NCBI RefSeq assembly: GCF_001894865.1 | Contig: NZ_BCXA01000022.1 | Coordinates: 1 to 64,000, forward strand | DNA length: 64,000 nucleotides | Source: Rhodococcus maanshanensis NBRC 100610 | GTDB lineage: Bacteria > Actinomycetota > Actinomycetes > Mycobacteriales > Mycobacteriaceae | Direction: 5' to 3' | Shown here: one piece after another, positions 1 to 12,924 of the stretch | Numbering within the stretch: the stretch's first letter is position 1 | Layout of the letters: each line of letters begins with the position of its first letter | Notes under the pieces: model-generated | Told to the model about the DNA's origin: nothing | Database searches by the model: none | Seen by the model: only the letters and a program-made list of their open reading frames with translations | Made by a program: the position numbers and the translations under genes

Positions 1-125
1 GGAGACCCTGCGGTCGCTGACCGCAGGCGGTGCGGATCCGTCGGTGACACTGTCCGCGCGCGAGTTCGACGTGCTCTCGTATGTCGCGCTCGGCTGCCGC
101 AACGCGGAGATCGCCGATCGCCTCT
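1..125 (+). pseudogene. Fragment of a LuxR-type HTH regulator, cut at window start and truncated inside the HTH
   Basis: Reading the frame that begins at base 2 gives a segment ending LSAREFDVLSYVALGCRN followed by AEIADRL. This matches the first two helices of a LuxR/GerE DNA-binding domain, which normally sits at the C-terminus of response regulators or MalT-like proteins. After AEIADRL the match stops: the expected recognition helix (usually a TVK-x-H motif) is missing and the frame runs on into unrelated Arg/Pro-rich sequence. The 5' part lies outside the window. Bases 126-337 downstream hold no supported gene. I infer a gene broken by deletion or rearrangement; a frameshift just upstream of the breakpoint is a less likely alternative. 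Confidence 0.5.
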
Positions 126-337
126 CTTCATATCGTCCTTCTCATCATTGGGGCGAAAAACAGGCAGAGACGCGCAGAAATCAGCCCGCCCGGGACCGCA
201 GCCCGGAGGATCCTGCGGGAACGCTCCGTCCGCGCGGGCTCTGTGAGCACCACGCTGCCGGCGGAACGGTGAAGTGCGCGCGCGAACATCACCCCAGCTC
301 GGACTGGCGCCCTGGCCGGGATGTCTGTTGGCGTCGA

Positions 338-865
338 CTAGGCGGACTGCGGCGGGCCGCGGGTGCCGGTGCCCGAGCCGACCAGCAGCCAGCGGGCAGG
401 CATCGGCCCGTCCGACGGGACACAGACAGCGACAGGAGCCGGAACCGGCACCTCGACGAACGATGCCGGGATCCTCCGCGTCAGCGCCGAAAGCGCTGCG
501 ACACATCCGCGTTCACCGGCCCGGATCAGCAGTGCCGAAACCGCGACGGCGAGGGCGTGCGCGGCGACCATCGCGGGACCGAGCTGCTGCCCGTGCGGAT
601 GCACGGCGCCCATCGCGAGCGCGACGTGCCCGATCGCCTGGCCAAGGGTCAACGCGGCCGCCACGAACAGCAGCTGATGTCTATCCACCCGCACCGACGC
701 GATAGTTGCACCGACGGCCGCGCACCCCAGCATCAGCAGGACCACCGAACTCTCCGTCGGAGTCGTGCCGCCTCCCAGCGCGTGGGCGGCGACGCTCACC
801 GCTCCGGAGGTCGAGCCAACGAAGGCACCGCGCATGCGCGCGATCGTCGTCTTCGGTGAGCCCAC
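338..865 (-). CDS. Small multi-pass membrane protein, function unknown
   Basis: A 175-residue protein with about four hydrophobic segments (near residues 14-30, 38-58, 64-88 and 98-115) and a short polar C-terminus. It has a His/Gly-rich loop (GHVALAMGAVHPHG) between segments. Proteins with this layout occur next to CopC/YcnI-type copper genes in actinobacteria, but no such neighbour is visible here, so that link is only suggestive. The longest reading uses a GTG start at 865; an ATG ten codons further in (MRGAFVG) is an equally good start. It lies alone on the minus strand, downstream of the UPF0182 gene. Confidence 0.55.
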   Translation of the reverse strand: MGSPKTTIARMRGAFVGSTSGAVSVAAHALGGGTTPTESSVVLLMLGCAAVGATIASVRVDRHQLLFVAAALTLGQAIGHVALAMGAVHPHGQQLGPAMVAAHALAVAVSALLIRAGERGCVAALSALTRRIPASFVEVPVPAPVAVCVPSDGPMPARWLLVGSGTGTRGPPQSA

Positions 866-929
866 ACGCGAAGACTACAAGGCACTACTACAACCGTTAG
901 TACCCAGGATCGGTTGCCGGCTAAGGGAT

Positions 930-3833
930 CTACCGGGGCGGCGCGGTCTGGTAGGCGTCCACTGCCCGTTGCAGCCGGTCGAGCGCCTCACGGAGCTCCG
1001 CGATGGCCCTGTTCAGTTCGTCTGCCGTCGCCGGATTCGCTGCCGCGGGCGGTGGCGGGCCCACCGGCTCTCCAGCGGGCGGCGGTGCGGGCGGCGGCCC
1101 GGCGCCCGATCCCGGCGCCGTGGCCGCGCCGCCGGTACCCGCCCCGAACACCTGGTCCAGCGCCTCGGCCAGGGTGGGCGCGTATCCCACCCGCACCCCG
1201 CCCGTGGCCCCCGGCTCCCGGTAGCTGACCAGCAGGCGCGCGAGCTGAGGGAAGGTCGACGTGTTCTGCTCCGACGCGATCCGTTCGGTGAACAACGGCT
1301 CCACGTAGAGCACCCCGCCGTCGGCGATCGGCAGTGTCAGCAGGTTGCCGTACTGGATCCGGTTCGACCGCTCCAGCAGGGTCCGCTCCGACGCCACCCG
1401 GGTATCCGAGATCATCGAGTTCTGGATCTGCTGTGGGCCCTGCGTCAGCGTGTCGGTCGGCAGTTCGAGCACGGTCAGCTTGCCGTAGTCCTGGGGATCG
1501 GAGTGCGCCGAGATGTAGGCGGAGAGGAACTCGCGCCGGAAGCCGACCATCGTACTGGCCAGCCGGAAGGACGGCTCCGCCGTCGCCTGGTCCCCCACCA
1601 GCACGTAGAACGGCATCTGGTAGGGGTTGGACTCGACCGTGGGGTCGCTCGGGACCGACCAGAATGCGTTGGTGGTGAAGAACTCTCGCGGATCGTCGAC
1701 GTGATACTTCGCCAGCATCTCGCGCTGGATCTTGAACAGGTCCTGCGGGTAGCGGAAGTGGGCCCGCAGCTCGGGGGGCACGGAACTCTCGGGTTGCACC
1801 GTGCCGGGGAAGACGCTCATCCACGCCTGCAACACCGGGTCCTGACGGTCGACCTGGTACAGGGTCACCGTGCCGTCATAGGCGTCAACGGTGGCCTTCA
1901 CCGAGTTGCGAATGTACGAGACCTCCCCGCCCCTCCGCGTTGGCGCGGGCTCGCCGACCACCAGGTCCTCGAGCGAGCTGCGCTGGGCGTAGGGGTAGTT
2001 GTTCACCGCGGTGTACGCGTCGACGATCCACACGATCCGACCGCCCACCACGGCGGGATAGGGGTCGTGGTCGGTGGTCAGCCAGGGGGCCACCAGATGC
2101 ACGCGCTCGGTCGGGGACCGATTGAAGATGATCCTCGACCCGGATCCGATCGCCTTGGAGAAGATGATGTTGCGCTCGGAGTACTTGACGGCGAACGCCA
2201 TCCTGTTGAACCAGTTCCCGATGGAGACGCCACCGGTCCCCGCGTAGGTGTAGGTGGAGGTGTCGGTGTCGTACTCGCGCGGCGCGGATCCCTCCGGGCC
2301 ACCGACGATCGCATAGTCGGGATCGGTCCTCGCGATCAGTTCGCCGAAGTAGATGCGCGGCTGGTCCACTCGGATGATCTGGTGGCCGGAGCCCTGGGTG
2401 GCGATGTCACTGACCGTGTACACGGGATAGCCGCTGTTGCTGCTCGAGGTGTCCCCCACCGCCTCCCGCACCGCGGCGTTCACCCGGTTCGCCGGTGCCG
2501 CGACGAATCCGTCGCCGTGGGTGTACACCGTGTGCTGGTTGACCCACTGGGTCTGATTGCCGCTCAGGCTGCTCGGGGTCAGCTCTCGGGCCCCGACGAC
2601 GTAGTCGCGCAGCTTGCCGTCGATCACGTACCGGTCGAGGTCGAGCGTCGCGGGGAAGGCGTAGAAGTTCTTGAGCTGCTGCTGCTGGATGAAGGTGTGC
2701 GAGAGCAGGTTCGGATCGAGCAGCCGGGCGTTCGCGATCGTCGTCACGTCCGCGGGCACGTCCCGGGGAGATCGGGTGCCGATGCCCGGATACGGCTGGA
2801 ACTCGACCTTGTCCGCGCCGATCCCGTAGGCCTGGCGGGTGGCCTCGATGTTGCGTTCGATGTACGGACTCTCCCGGTCGGCGGCATTGGGGCGGACCGA
2901 GAACTGCTCAACGGCCAGCGGCCAGACCGCGCCGACCAGGATCGAGGACAGCAGCAGGAGGATCGCGGCCAACGCGGGCACCCGGACGTCGCGCAGCACG
3001 ATCGCGGCGAAGAAGGCGGCGGCGCAGATGAGGGCGATCGCGAGCAGGATCAGTCGCGCCGGGAGCACCGCGTTGATATCGGTGAAGCCGCCGCCGGTGA
3101 ACGTGGGCTCCTTGCGGCTGCTCGAGAGCAGCGCGTACCGGTCGAACCAGTACGCGACGGCCTTGAGCAGGATGAACGTGCCCGCGAGCACCGCGAGATG
3201 GACACGGGCGGCCCTGCTCAGCGCGCCCTCGCTCCAGGAGATGCGCACCCCGCCGAACAGGTAATGCGTCGCCAGGCTCGCCAGGAAGGCGAACACGGTG
3301 GCCACGAACAGCCAGTTCAGGACCGACCGATAGAAGGGCAGGTCGAAGACGTAGAAGCCGACGTCGAGGCCGAACTGCGGATCCGTGACCCCGAACGCGC
3401 CGCCGTGCAGGAACAGCTGAACCGTCTCCCAGTTCGACTGCGCGATCAGACCACACAGCAGGCCGAGGACGACGGGGATGCCCAGTCCGAACAGGCGCGG
3501 CCTGCGCCGCACGAAGTCCCGATAGATCCGGACCGGGTCGTCCTCGGCCAGCCCGGGCAGGAACACCGGTCGGGCCCGAAACGCCAGCAGCATCGCGAGG
3601 AACACGGCGCCGCCGACGAGCACTGCCACCGCGACGAACAGCAGCAGCCGGGTCACCAGCATCGTCACCCAGACGGTCCGGAATCCGACCTCACCGAACC
3701 AGAGCCAGCTCGTGTACATGCCCACGAGCACGGGGAGCACGATAAGGGCCGCCAGCAGGCCCACCGCGCACATAAGCAGGACCCGCGCGCGCTTGGACAG
3801 CTGCGGTAGACCTTCGACGGGCCGATTACCCAC
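930..3833 (-). CDS. UPF0182 family large membrane protein
   Basis: A 967-residue protein of the UPF0182 family, widespread and single or double copy in actinobacteria, with no established biochemical role. The N-terminal third contains about seven transmembrane segments, starting near residue 17. A long extracytoplasmic domain follows, with the family's conserved aromatic- and Asp-rich patches, then a low-complexity Pro/Gly/Ala stretch near residues 890-930 and a short helical C-terminus. The start is a GTG giving MGNRPVEGLPQ. Length matches the family (about 950-1000 aa). It is separated from hisI by about 200 bases that contain a palindromic repeat, so it probably has its own promoter. Confidence 0.93.
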   Translation of the reverse strand: MGNRPVEGLPQLSKRARVLLMCAVGLLAALIVLPVLVGMYTSWLWFGEVGFRTVWVTMLVTRLLLFVAVAVLVGGAVFLAMLLAFRARPVFLPGLAEDDPVRIYRDFVRRRPRLFGLGIPVVLGLLCGLIAQSNWETVQLFLHGGAFGVTDPQFGLDVGFYVFDLPFYRSVLNWLFVATVFAFLASLATHYLFGGVRISWSEGALSRAARVHLAVLAGTFILLKAVAYWFDRYALLSSSRKEPTFTGGGFTDINAVLPARLILLAIALICAAAFFAAIVLRDVRVPALAAILLLLSSILVGAVWPLAVEQFSVRPNAADRESPYIERNIEATRQAYGIGADKVEFQPYPGIGTRSPRDVPADVTTIANARLLDPNLLSHTFIQQQQLKNFYAFPATLDLDRYVIDGKLRDYVVGARELTPSSLSGNQTQWVNQHTVYTHGDGFVAAPANRVNAAVREAVGDTSSSNSGYPVYTVSDIATQGSGHQIIRVDQPRIYFGELIARTDPDYAIVGGPEGSAPREYDTDTSTYTYAGTGGVSIGNWFNRMAFAVKYSERNIIFSKAIGSGSRIIFNRSPTERVHLVAPWLTTDHDPYPAVVGGRIVWIVDAYTAVNNYPYAQRSSLEDLVVGEPAPTRRGGEVSYIRNSVKATVDAYDGTVTLYQVDRQDPVLQAWMSVFPGTVQPESSVPPELRAHFRYPQDLFKIQREMLAKYHVDDPREFFTTNAFWSVPSDPTVESNPYQMPFYVLVGDQATAEPSFRLASTMVGFRREFLSAYISAHSDPQDYGKLTVLELPTDTLTQGPQQIQNSMISDTRVASERTLLERSNRIQYGNLLTLPIADGGVLYVEPLFTERIASEQNTSTFPQLARLLVSYREPGATGGVRVGYAPTLAEALDQVFGAGTGGAATAPGSGAGPPPAPPPAGEPVGPPPPAAANPATADELNRAIAELREALDRLQRAVDAYQTAPPR

Positions 3834-3962
3834 TTCCCACGCTCCAGGTCCGAGCGCGTCGCGGCCTACCGGCCTGTTCTCACCAGCGTCACCGCCGACG
3901 TGTGTCCGTTTCGCCCCATTCTACGGGCGCAGACCCGGACGGCGCGGGTGTCGCCGCCACCG

Positions 3963-4027
3963 CCGCCGAGCGTGCACCTGCCGGCGCAAACCCCCAGGAC
4001 AGGCAACGGGAGGTGCACACTCGGCGG
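3963..4027. repeat. Intergenic palindromic repeat element, copy 1
   Basis: Two 17-base arms, CCGCCGAGCGTGCACCT at 3963-3979 and AGGTGCACACTCGGCGG at 4011-4027, are inverted with one mismatch around a 31-base loop. The element ends two bases before the hisI stop codon. A closely related element, in the opposite orientation and with the same GTGCACCTGCCGGCG block, is found at 25271-25327. The hairpin could end transcription of the his operon, but there is no T tract. Two related copies in 64 kb suggest a dispersed REP-like family. Confidence 0.65.
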
Positions 4028-4029
4028 AG

Positions 4030-4374
4030 TCAGGAGTCGGCGAGCAGCAGGTCCGCGTCGAAGCAGGTGTGTGTGCCGGTGTGGCACGCCGCGCCCTCCT
4101 GGTCGACTATCAGCAGCACGCTGTCGCCGTCGCAATCGAGCCGCACCTCGTGCACGTACTGGGTGTGCCCGGACGTCTCGCCCTTGACCCAGTACTGCTG
4201 GCGGGACCGCGAGTAGTAGGTCCCCTTGCGGGTTTCCAGGGTGCGCGCGAGCGCCTCGTCGTCCATCCAGGCGACCATCAGCACCGCACCGGTGGCCCGC
4301 TCCTGGGCGACCGCACTGAACAGTCCGGCATCGTTGCGCTTCAGCCGCGCGGCAATCGCGGGATCGAGACTCAT
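4030..4374 (-). CDS. hisI: Phosphoribosyl-AMP cyclohydrolase HisI
   Basis: A 114-residue enzyme that opens the purine ring of phosphoribosyl-AMP in histidine biosynthesis (third step). It shows the family signatures [28 protein letters not shown] and the metal-binding Asp/Cys motifs DCDGDSVLL and CHTGTHTCF, which supply zinc and magnesium ligands. The ATG at 4374 overlaps the hisF stop codon as ATGA, which fixes the start and implies translational coupling. The protein is a stand-alone cyclohydrolase with no HisE fusion; hisE is not in the window, as in other Mycobacteriales where hisE-hisG lie elsewhere. Confidence 0.96.
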   Translation of the reverse strand: MSLDPAIAARLKRNDAGLFSAVAQERATGAVLMVAWMDDEALARTLETRKGTYYSRSRQQYWVKGETSGHTQYVHEVRLDCDGDSVLLIVDQEGAACHTGTHTCFDADLLLADS

Positions 4375-5144
4375 CGGACCACGATACCTTCGGCGCGCAT
4401 GGCGTCCTTGACCTGAGGGATCTCCAGCTCGCCGAAGTGGAAGACGCTCGCCGCCAGCACCGCGTCCGCCCCCGCTTGCACGGCGGGCGCGAAATGGTCC
4501 ACCGCGCCCGCGCCGCCGCTGGCGATCACCGGCACGTGCACCGCGGCCCGTGCGGCCCGGATCATCGGTAGGTCGAACCCGGCCTTGGTGCCGTCCGCGT
4601 CCATCGAGTTCAGCAGGATCTCCCCAACCCCGAGCTCGGCGCCGCGCAGGGCCCACTCGATCGCGTCGATCCCGGTGCCGCGCCTGCCGCCGTGCGTGGT
4701 GACCTCCCAGCCGGACGGCGTAGGCGCCTGGCCCTCGGGCACGGTGCGCGCGTCAACCGACAGCACGATGCACTGCGACCCGAAACGCTCGCTGAGCTCG
4801 CGCAGCAGCTCCGGGCGCGCGATCGCGGCGGTGTTGACGCTGACCTTGTCCGCGCCCGCCCTCAGCAGGCGGTCCACGTCCTGCTCGGTGCGCACCCCGC
4901 CGCCGACCGTGAGCGGGATGAAGACCTGCTCGGCCGTGCGGGTCACGACGTCGATCATCGTGCCGCGGTCCGAGGTGGACGCGGTGACGTCGAGGAAGGT
5001 CAGCTCGTCCGCGCCCTGCGCGTCGTACAGCGCCGCCAACTCCACGGGATCACCGGCGTCGCGCAGGTTCTCGAAGTTCACGCCCTTCACGACGCGGCCC
5101 GCGTCCACGTCCAGACACGGGATGACCCGAACCGCCACCGTCAT
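4371..5144 (-). CDS. hisF: Imidazole glycerol phosphate synthase cyclase subunit HisF
   Basis: A 257-residue (beta/alpha)8 barrel that, with HisH, converts PRFAR plus ammonia into imidazole glycerol phosphate and AICAR. The N-terminal [20 protein letters not shown] carries the catalytic Asp, DVTAS the conserved strand, LTVGGGVR and [10 protein letters not shown] the phosphate-binding loops. The ATG at 5144 overlaps the impA stop (ATGA), and its own stop overlaps hisI. Length is typical. It forms the distal part of the his operon and is expected to be cytoplasmic. Confidence 0.97.
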   Translation of the reverse strand: MTVAVRVIPCLDVDAGRVVKGVNFENLRDAGDPVELAALYDAQGADELTFLDVTASTSDRGTMIDVVTRTAEQVFIPLTVGGGVRTEQDVDRLLRAGADKVSVNTAAIARPELLRELSERFGSQCIVLSVDARTVPEGQAPTPSGWEVTTHGGRRGTGIDAIEWALRGAELGVGEILLNSMDADGTKAGFDLPMIRAARAAVHVPVIASGGAGAVDHFAPAVQAGADAVLAASVFHFGELEIPQVKDAMRAEGIVVR

Positions 5145-5995
5145 TGCGTCAGCCTTCCTGCCGGTAGCCCCGGGTCCCGGTCCAGGTAGTCACCCGGATC
5201 GCCCAGAGCCACAAGAATATTCAACACCTCTTCGTGCACCCCCGGCGCCGCGGCGAGCACCGAGGTCGACCCGATGTGCCATGGCGCGCCCGCCAGGTCG
5301 GTGACCACACCGCCCGCCGCGCGCACCAGGGCGACGCCGGGCGCGTTGTCCCAGGGGTTGTGGCCGAACACCACCGACGCGCCGAGCGCGCCACCGGCGG
5401 TGAAGGCCAGGTCGGCTCCGGTACTGCCGTGCATCCGCAGCCGCCTGCTCACCCGGCTCAGTTCGCCGAGCGCCCGCACCCGGTATGCCCCGGGGATCGG
5501 TCCCCTGCCGTCGACGTTGAACGCGCCGAACCCGACAAGCGAGTCGGACAGCGACGCCTTCGCCAGCGGCGGCAGCGCCTCCCCGTTGCACAGCACCGGG
5601 CCGTCCACCACCGCCGCGTAGCGCCGGTCCATCGCGGGCAGCCAGGTCAGTCCGAGCACCGGGACCCCGTCGTCGAGCAGTGCCAGCAACATCCCCGCGG
5701 TCGGCAGGCCGGACGAGTAGTTCAGCGTGCCGTCGATCGGGTCCAGCACCCACACCGGCCCCTCGGTCAGGTCCTGGCCGCCGAATTCCTCACCGTGCAC
5801 ACCGATTCCGGTCAGCTCGGTCAGCTCCGCGCTGAGCCGTCGTTCCAGCTCGAGATCGAGTTCGGTGGCGAAGTCGCGGGAGCCCTTGCTCACCGCGCTC
5901 GGCGCGCCGACGCCGTCGAGAAAGCGCTCCTGCGCCGCGTCCAGCAGGCCGCTCGCGATGGAGAGCAGCTCGTGCGGGTCGCGGGGCAGGCTCAT
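5141..5995 (-). CDS. impA: Inositol monophosphatase family phosphatase (ImpA type)
   Basis: A 284-residue magnesium-dependent phosphatase of the inositol monophosphatase superfamily. The metal-binding motif [12 protein letters not shown] and the C-terminal [15 protein letters not shown] are intact, and an upstream Glu in GEEFGG completes the active site. The same gene sits between hisA and hisF in Corynebacterium and Mycobacterium, where it is called impA; members of this superfamily also act as histidinol-phosphate phosphatase (HisN), so a role in histidine synthesis is possible, with inositol phosphate the traditional assignment. It is 8 bases downstream of hisA and overlaps hisF by four. 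Confidence 0.9.
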   Translation of the reverse strand: MSLPRDPHELLSIASGLLDAAQERFLDGVGAPSAVSKGSRDFATELDLELERRLSAELTELTGIGVHGEEFGGQDLTEGPVWVLDPIDGTLNYSSGLPTAGMLLALLDDGVPVLGLTWLPAMDRRYAAVVDGPVLCNGEALPPLAKASLSDSLVGFGAFNVDGRGPIPGAYRVRALGELSRVSRRLRMHGSTGADLAFTAGGALGASVVFGHNPWDNAPGVALVRAAGGVVTDLAGAPWHIGSTSVLAAAPGVHEEVLNILVALGDPGDYLDRDPGLPAGRLTQ

Positions 5996-6003
5996 GTCCG
6001 GCG

Positions 6004-6738
6004 CTATCGCGAGACCGCGGCGATTGCCTCGGGAAGCGTGAACCGCCCGGCGTACAACGCCTTTCCGACGATGGAGCCCTCGACGCCCTGGTCGACCAGT
6101 CCGGCGATCGCGACGAGGTCCTCGATGCTGGACACCCCTCCGGAGGCCACGACCGGCGCCTTGGTGGCACCGCAGACCTGGCTGAGCAGCTCCAGGTTGG
6201 GGCCGGTGAGGGTGCCGTCCTTGCCGACATCGGTGACGACGTAGCGCGCGCAGCCGTCCCGGTCGAGGCGCTCGAGGGTCTCGAACAGGTCGCCGCCCTC
6301 GGTCACCCAGCCGCGCCCACGCAGCTGGTAGCGACCGTCGACGTTGCGGACGTCGAGCCCGACCGCGATCCGGTCGCCGTACTCACCGATGGCGCGGGCA
6401 CACCACTCGGGGTTCTCGATGGCGGCGGTGCCGAGGTTGACGCGTGCGCAGCCGGTGGCCAGCGCGGCCCGCAGCGACTCGTCGTCGCGGATGCCTCCGG
6501 ACAGTTCGACCTTCACGTCGAGTTCGCCGACAACCCCGGCGATCATCTCGCGGTTCGAGCCGCGACCGAAGGCGGCGTCGAGGTCGACCAGGTGCACCCA
6601 GTCGGCACCGTCGTTCTGCCACGCGAGCGCGGCATCCCGGGGGGATCCGTAGCTCGTCTCGCTGCCGGCCTCTCCCTGAACGAGGCGAACAGCTTCACCG
6701 TTGGCAACATCTACAGCAGGCAAAAGGACCAGGCTCAC
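6004..6738 (-). CDS. hisA: Phosphoribosyl isomerase HisA/PriA
   Basis: A 244-residue (beta/alpha)8 barrel isomerising ProFAR to [26 protein letters not shown] carries the catalytic Asp, [15 protein letters not shown] and [13 protein letters not shown] are family signatures, and [15 protein letters not shown] carries the second catalytic Asp. In actinobacteria lacking a separate trpF this protein (PriA) also isomerises phosphoribosyl anthranilate for tryptophan synthesis; no trpF is visible here, so dual function is inferred from the lineage. The start is a GTG. Confidence 0.95.
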   Translation of the reverse strand: MSLVLLPAVDVANGEAVRLVQGEAGSETSYGSPRDAALAWQNDGADWVHLVDLDAAFGRGSNREMIAGVVGELDVKVELSGGIRDDESLRAALATGCARVNLGTAAIENPEWCARAIGEYGDRIAVGLDVRNVDGRYQLRGRGWVTEGGDLFETLERLDRDGCARYVVTDVGKDGTLTGPNLELLSQVCGATKAPVVASGGVSSIEDLVAIAGLVDQGVEGSIVGKALYAGRFTLPEAIAAVSR

Positions 6739-6757
6739 GTGCGCCTACCCTAGTCCG

Positions 6758-7036
6758 TCACCGCGGCGAGCCGGTTCCCGGGTCGCCGCCCTGCTCGCCC
6801 GCGCTGCCTTCGTCGTCCGCGGAGCCGTCGAGCGCACGCCTGGTCATCCGGGTGGAGGCGAGGCCCATCGCGAGGATCGCACCCCCGACCCCGGCGAGGA
6901 CGATGATCAGTCCGAGGACCGGCCCCGGCTTGAGGATCGCCAGCACGACGGTGGCGAGCGCGAGGACGGCGGCGGCGGAGCCGAGCGAGAACAGGGCGAG
7001 GCGCCCCATCGACAGGCCGCGCCGCTGCCCGGTCAC
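6758..7036 (-). CDS. Small two-helix membrane protein within the his cluster
   Basis: A 92-residue protein with two hydrophobic segments ([19 protein letters not shown] and [20 protein letters not shown]) and an acidic, Gly-rich C-terminal tail. It is placed between hisH and hisA. I chose the GTG at 7036 because it overlaps the hisH stop as GTGA, the coupling style used throughout this operon; an internal ATG gives an 83-residue version (MGRLALFS). Small membrane proteins occupy this slot in related genera. Function is unknown. Confidence 0.7.
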   Translation of the reverse strand: MTGQRRGLSMGRLALFSLGSAAAVLALATVVLAILKPGPVLGLIIVLAGVGGAILAMGLASTRMTRRALDGSADDEGSAGEQGGDPGTGSPR

Positions 7037-7662
7037 AGGCTGCGGACCCAGTTCTCCAGCAGCGCGGCGCCGGCGTCGCCGGACTTCTCCGGGTGGAACT
7101 GGGTGGCCGAGAGCGGCCCGTTCTCCACCGCGGCGAGGAACGGGCCGCCGTGGTCGGCCCAGGTCAGCTTCGCGGGCGCGAGCAGGTCGGAGTCGGCGAG
7201 CTCCCACTTCTGGACGGCGTAGGAGTGCACGAAGTAGAAGCGGGTGTCGGCATCGATCCCCGCGAACAGCACGCTGTCGGACGGGGCCTGCAGGGTGTTC
7301 CAGCCCATGTGCGGGAGCACCTCGGCCTGCAGCATCTCGACGGTGCCCGGCCACTCACCGCAGCCGTCGGCCTCGACGCCGTGCTCGACGCCGCGTTCGA
7401 ACATGATCTGCATGCCGACGCAGATGCCGAGGACCGGCCTGCCGCCCGCGAGCCTCTGGCCGATGATGCGCTCCCCACGGACCGCGCGCAGGCCCTCCAT
7501 GCAGGCCGCGAAGGCGCCGACGCCGGGGACCACCAGTCCGTCCGCGGCCAGGGCGACGGCGGGGTCCGAGGTGACCTCGACGTCCGCACCGACGCGGGCG
7601 AGGGCTCGTTGGGCCGAGTGCAGGTTGCCGGAGCCGTAGTCGAGGAGCGCGACGGAGGTCAT
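7033..7662 (-). CDS. hisH: Imidazole glycerol phosphate synthase glutaminase subunit HisH
   Basis: A 209-residue class I glutamine amidotransferase that feeds ammonia to HisF. The nucleophile is Cys81 in [13 protein letters not shown], and the His/Glu of the triad are in [12 protein letters not shown]. The N-terminal [16 protein letters not shown] is the usual HisH opening. The ATG at 7662 overlaps the upstream MFS stop codon (ATGA). Length and motifs are complete. Confidence 0.97.
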   Translation of the reverse strand: MTSVALLDYGSGNLHSAQRALARVGADVEVTSDPAVALAADGLVVPGVGAFAACMEGLRAVRGERIIGQRLAGGRPVLGICVGMQIMFERGVEHGVEADGCGEWPGTVEMLQAEVLPHMGWNTLQAPSDSVLFAGIDADTRFYFVHSYAVQKWELADSDLLAPAKLTWADHGGPFLAAVENGPLSATQFHPEKSGDAGAALLENWVRSL

Positions 7663-8831
7663 GCGGCAACTCTATCGGCCCGGGCCCACGCCACCGGAAT
7701 CACCAGCGCGATGGCCGCGGCGGCGATCGCGAACACCCACGTGTACCCGGCGTTCTGGGCGACCACCCCCAGCACGAGCGCACCGATCCCGGTCCCTGCG
7801 TCGTAGCTGATGTTCCACGCGGCGCTGGCCGCCCCGAGCTTGGATGGTCCCGCGCCGGTGAACAGCCAGACCAGCGCCTCGTTCTGGCAGGCCCCGAACC
7901 CGAGCCCGAACGCCACCGCGCCCGCGATCAGGAATCCGACCTGGCCGTCGCCGATCACCCCGGCCGCGAACAACCCGGCACCGAGCGTCGCGCAGGCCAG
8001 CGCGGGCACCATCGAACGGCCGTGCCCGATCCTGTCGGCCAGCGCGCCTGCGCCGTACCGCCCGACCAGGATCGCGCCGCTGACCACCGCGAGCGCAATG
8101 CCCGCGGCCGCCGCCCGGTCCTCGACCGCGATCGGGAGCAGGCTGGTGACCCCGCCGTATGCCGAGGCCACCACGACCATCGCCAGGCACGGCACCAGCA
8201 GCAGGCCGAACGGCAGGCGTCCGCGCGGGCCGGCCCGCGCCGGCCGTGGGATCGACGGCAGGGCGGCGATCGCGGCGATGGACAGCAAGGGCACCAGCGC
8301 CCCGAGCACGAACACCAGTGAGGACTGGCCGCGACCGAACAACGCCAGACCCACCGGCAGGGCGACCATCTGGGCCAGCGAGATGGCGATGCCCTGGGCG
8401 CCGGTCGCCCGGCCGAGGATCTCCTTGGGCGCCAACTCCCCGATCAGCGCGCTGCCGGCCACCGTCACCAGCCCGAAGCCGATCCCGCGCACCGCCGAGA
8501 TGATCAGCGCGGGAACGGCTTCGGTGGAAACGAGGAAGGCGAGCGAGGGTAGACCGAGCAATAGGCAGCCGACGGCTAGCACCCACCGGTACCCCCAACT
8601 GCGCAGCAGGGTCGGCGTGCAGAGTTGGGTGGCGACGGTGGTGCCCATGAAGATCGCGGTGCTCGCGCCCGCGAGTGCGTCCGAACCACCCGCCTGCGAG
8701 ATCGCCAGCGGGACCACGGGCAGCAGCAGCGACCACCCACCGAAGGTGGTCGCGCCCATGAGGAACGCCACCGGCAGCCCGCGGGTACGCCAGAGTCCGC
8801 CGGGTGCCGTCGCCCCGGAGACCGCGCCCAT
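7659..8831 (-). CDS. Major facilitator superfamily transporter embedded in the his operon
   Basis: A 390-residue permease with about twelve hydrophobic segments and no soluble domain. The loop after helix 2 reads [12 protein letters not shown] and a second half repeat has [13 protein letters not shown], resembling the MFS loop motif. The ATG at 8831 shares a base with the stop codon of the 50-aa peptide gene upstream (TGATG), and its own stop overlaps hisH. A transporter at this site is also known from the Corynebacterium glutamicum his cluster. Substrate unknown; export of a histidine-pathway compound or related metabolite is an inference from the coupling. Confidence 0.85.
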   Translation of the reverse strand: MGAVSGATAPGGLWRTRGLPVAFLMGATTFGGWSLLLPVVPLAISQAGGSDALAGASTAIFMGTTVATQLCTPTLLRSWGYRWVLAVGCLLLGLPSLAFLVSTEAVPALIISAVRGIGFGLVTVAGSALIGELAPKEILGRATGAQGIAISLAQMVALPVGLALFGRGQSSLVFVLGALVPLLSIAAIAALPSIPRPARAGPRGRLPFGLLLVPCLAMVVVASAYGGVTSLLPIAVEDRAAAAGIALAVVSGAILVGRYGAGALADRIGHGRSMVPALACATLGAGLFAAGVIGDGQVGFLIAGAVAFGLGFGACQNEALVWLFTGAGPSKLGAASAAWNISYDAGTGIGALVLGVVAQNAGYTWVFAIAAAAIALVIPVAWARADRVAA

Positions 8832-8983
8832 CAGATCAGCCGCAGGACCCCGCCCGCGGCCGCGATGATCGCCAGGGCGAGCAGCACACCGGAGGCGAAC
8901 TTGTTGACGGTCCACATCGAGTACGCGCCACCGAGCGCGAACCCGGCCGCGATGAACAGGACGTAGATCAGCGCGTCACTCAT
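8831..8983 (-). CDS. 50-residue membrane peptide between hisB and the MFS gene
   Basis: This small gene encodes MSDALIYVLFIAAGFALGG and then 31 further residues ending AAAGGVLRLI. It has two hydrophobic stretches separated by a short YSMWTVNK segment, so it is probably a two-pass or hairpin membrane peptide. The ATG at 8983 is three bases past the hisB stop, and its TGA overlaps the ATG of the MFS gene, so it is translationally coupled on the downstream side. A peptide gene of similar size sits in this position in Corynebacterium. It may be an accessory subunit of the transporter (inference). Confidence 0.75.
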   Translation of the reverse strand: MSDALIYVLFIAAGFALGGAYSMWTVNKFASGVLLALAIIAAAGGVLRLI

Positions 8984-8986
8984 GGT

Positions 8987-12083
<3,097 letters not shown>

Positions 12084-12240
12084 GAGGGTCCCTTCAGAGG
12101 AATGGGTTTGTACTGATTATTCAGGATAGGTCCACGCGATTTTCCGCTGGCCGCCGCGACCGCGGGTTTCGTTCGTCTCCGGCCGTGCGGGAACCCCCCG
12201 TGCGCGTACGCTGACAAGGCGGTTCGCCGAGAGGATCGAC

Positions 12241-12924
12241 ATGACTCACGACGCGCGATCGATCGCAGAACAGAACACGGCTCTGCCGCCGGATGACGGC
12301 CGGGAACGGTTCGCGGGCTACGGGGTGATGGGGGCGCCGTTCGCCAGCGGCCACTGCCTTGCGTTACGACACTTCCCGGCCAGCTCGGTGGGCGCGGGCT
12401 ACGACTCGGTGTGGCATCGAGACCCCGCGGGCGATTGGACGATCTACAGCAGCGTTTCGCCCGAGGTCAGCTGCGCCCGATACTTCGGCTCCGCGACCGA
12501 GGACGCACGGAGCGCAGACATCGCGGTGACGTGGACCGGCCCTGCCGCCTTCACCGTCACGGTGGACGACAAGCTCGTATGGGATCTCGTACTGGGGAAA
12601 TCGGCGGCGACGGCGGCAATGACGGGCCTCGGTCGGGTCCTGCCCGCGGCCCTGTGGCGAAGCGACGCCGTCCTCTCCCTGATGGGGCGCGTGGCCGGAC
12701 CCGCACTCGGGGTCGGGCACGTGCGGCTGACCGGCACCGCCTCGAACGGCCAGCGGTTCCGGGCGAACCCCCGGATGCTGTGGACCCTCGACGAGAGCCG
12801 GGCGACCATCGACGGGGTCGACCTCGGACCACCTGGGCCGTTGCCCGAGCAGGCGCATCTAGGCGACTTCTGGATCCCGCAGCGGGGGATGTTCGTGGTC
12901 GGCGAGGCGTACTTCGAGAGCTAA
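12241..12924 (+). CDS. Conserved hypothetical protein
   Basis: A 227-residue soluble protein with no signal peptide or membrane segment. It looks all-beta: short alternating strands such as YGVMGAPFASGHCLALRHF and AFTVTVDDKLVWDLVLG with many Gly/Asp turns. It ends WIPQRGMFVVGEAYFES. I do not recognise catalytic residues or a named family. It diverges from hisD and its stop overlaps the stop of the convergent lnt homologue by a few bases. The ATG at 12241 follows a GAGAGGATCGAC segment that can serve as a ribosome binding site. Confidence 0.75.
   Translation: MTHDARSIAEQNTALPPDDGRERFAGYGVMGAPFASGHCLALRHFPASSVGAGYDSVWHRDPAGDWTIYSSVSPEVSCARYFGSATEDARSADIAVTWTGPAAFTVTVDDKLVWDLVLGKSAATAAMTGLGRVLPAALWRSDAVLSLMGRVAGPALGVGHVRLTGTASNGQRFRANPRMLWTLDESRATIDGVDLGPPGPLPEQAHLGDFWIPQRGMFVVGEAYFES

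Noticed and set aside
765-3809. Long open frame (over 1000 codons) on the plus strand
   Set aside because: It is antisense to the well-supported UPF0182 gene and its translation is Arg/Gly/His-rich low-complexity, as expected for a shadow frame in high-GC DNA.
12084-12240. Possible attenuator or T-box upstream of hisD
   Set aside because: No run of His codons, no T-box element and no terminator-antiterminator pair could be made out.
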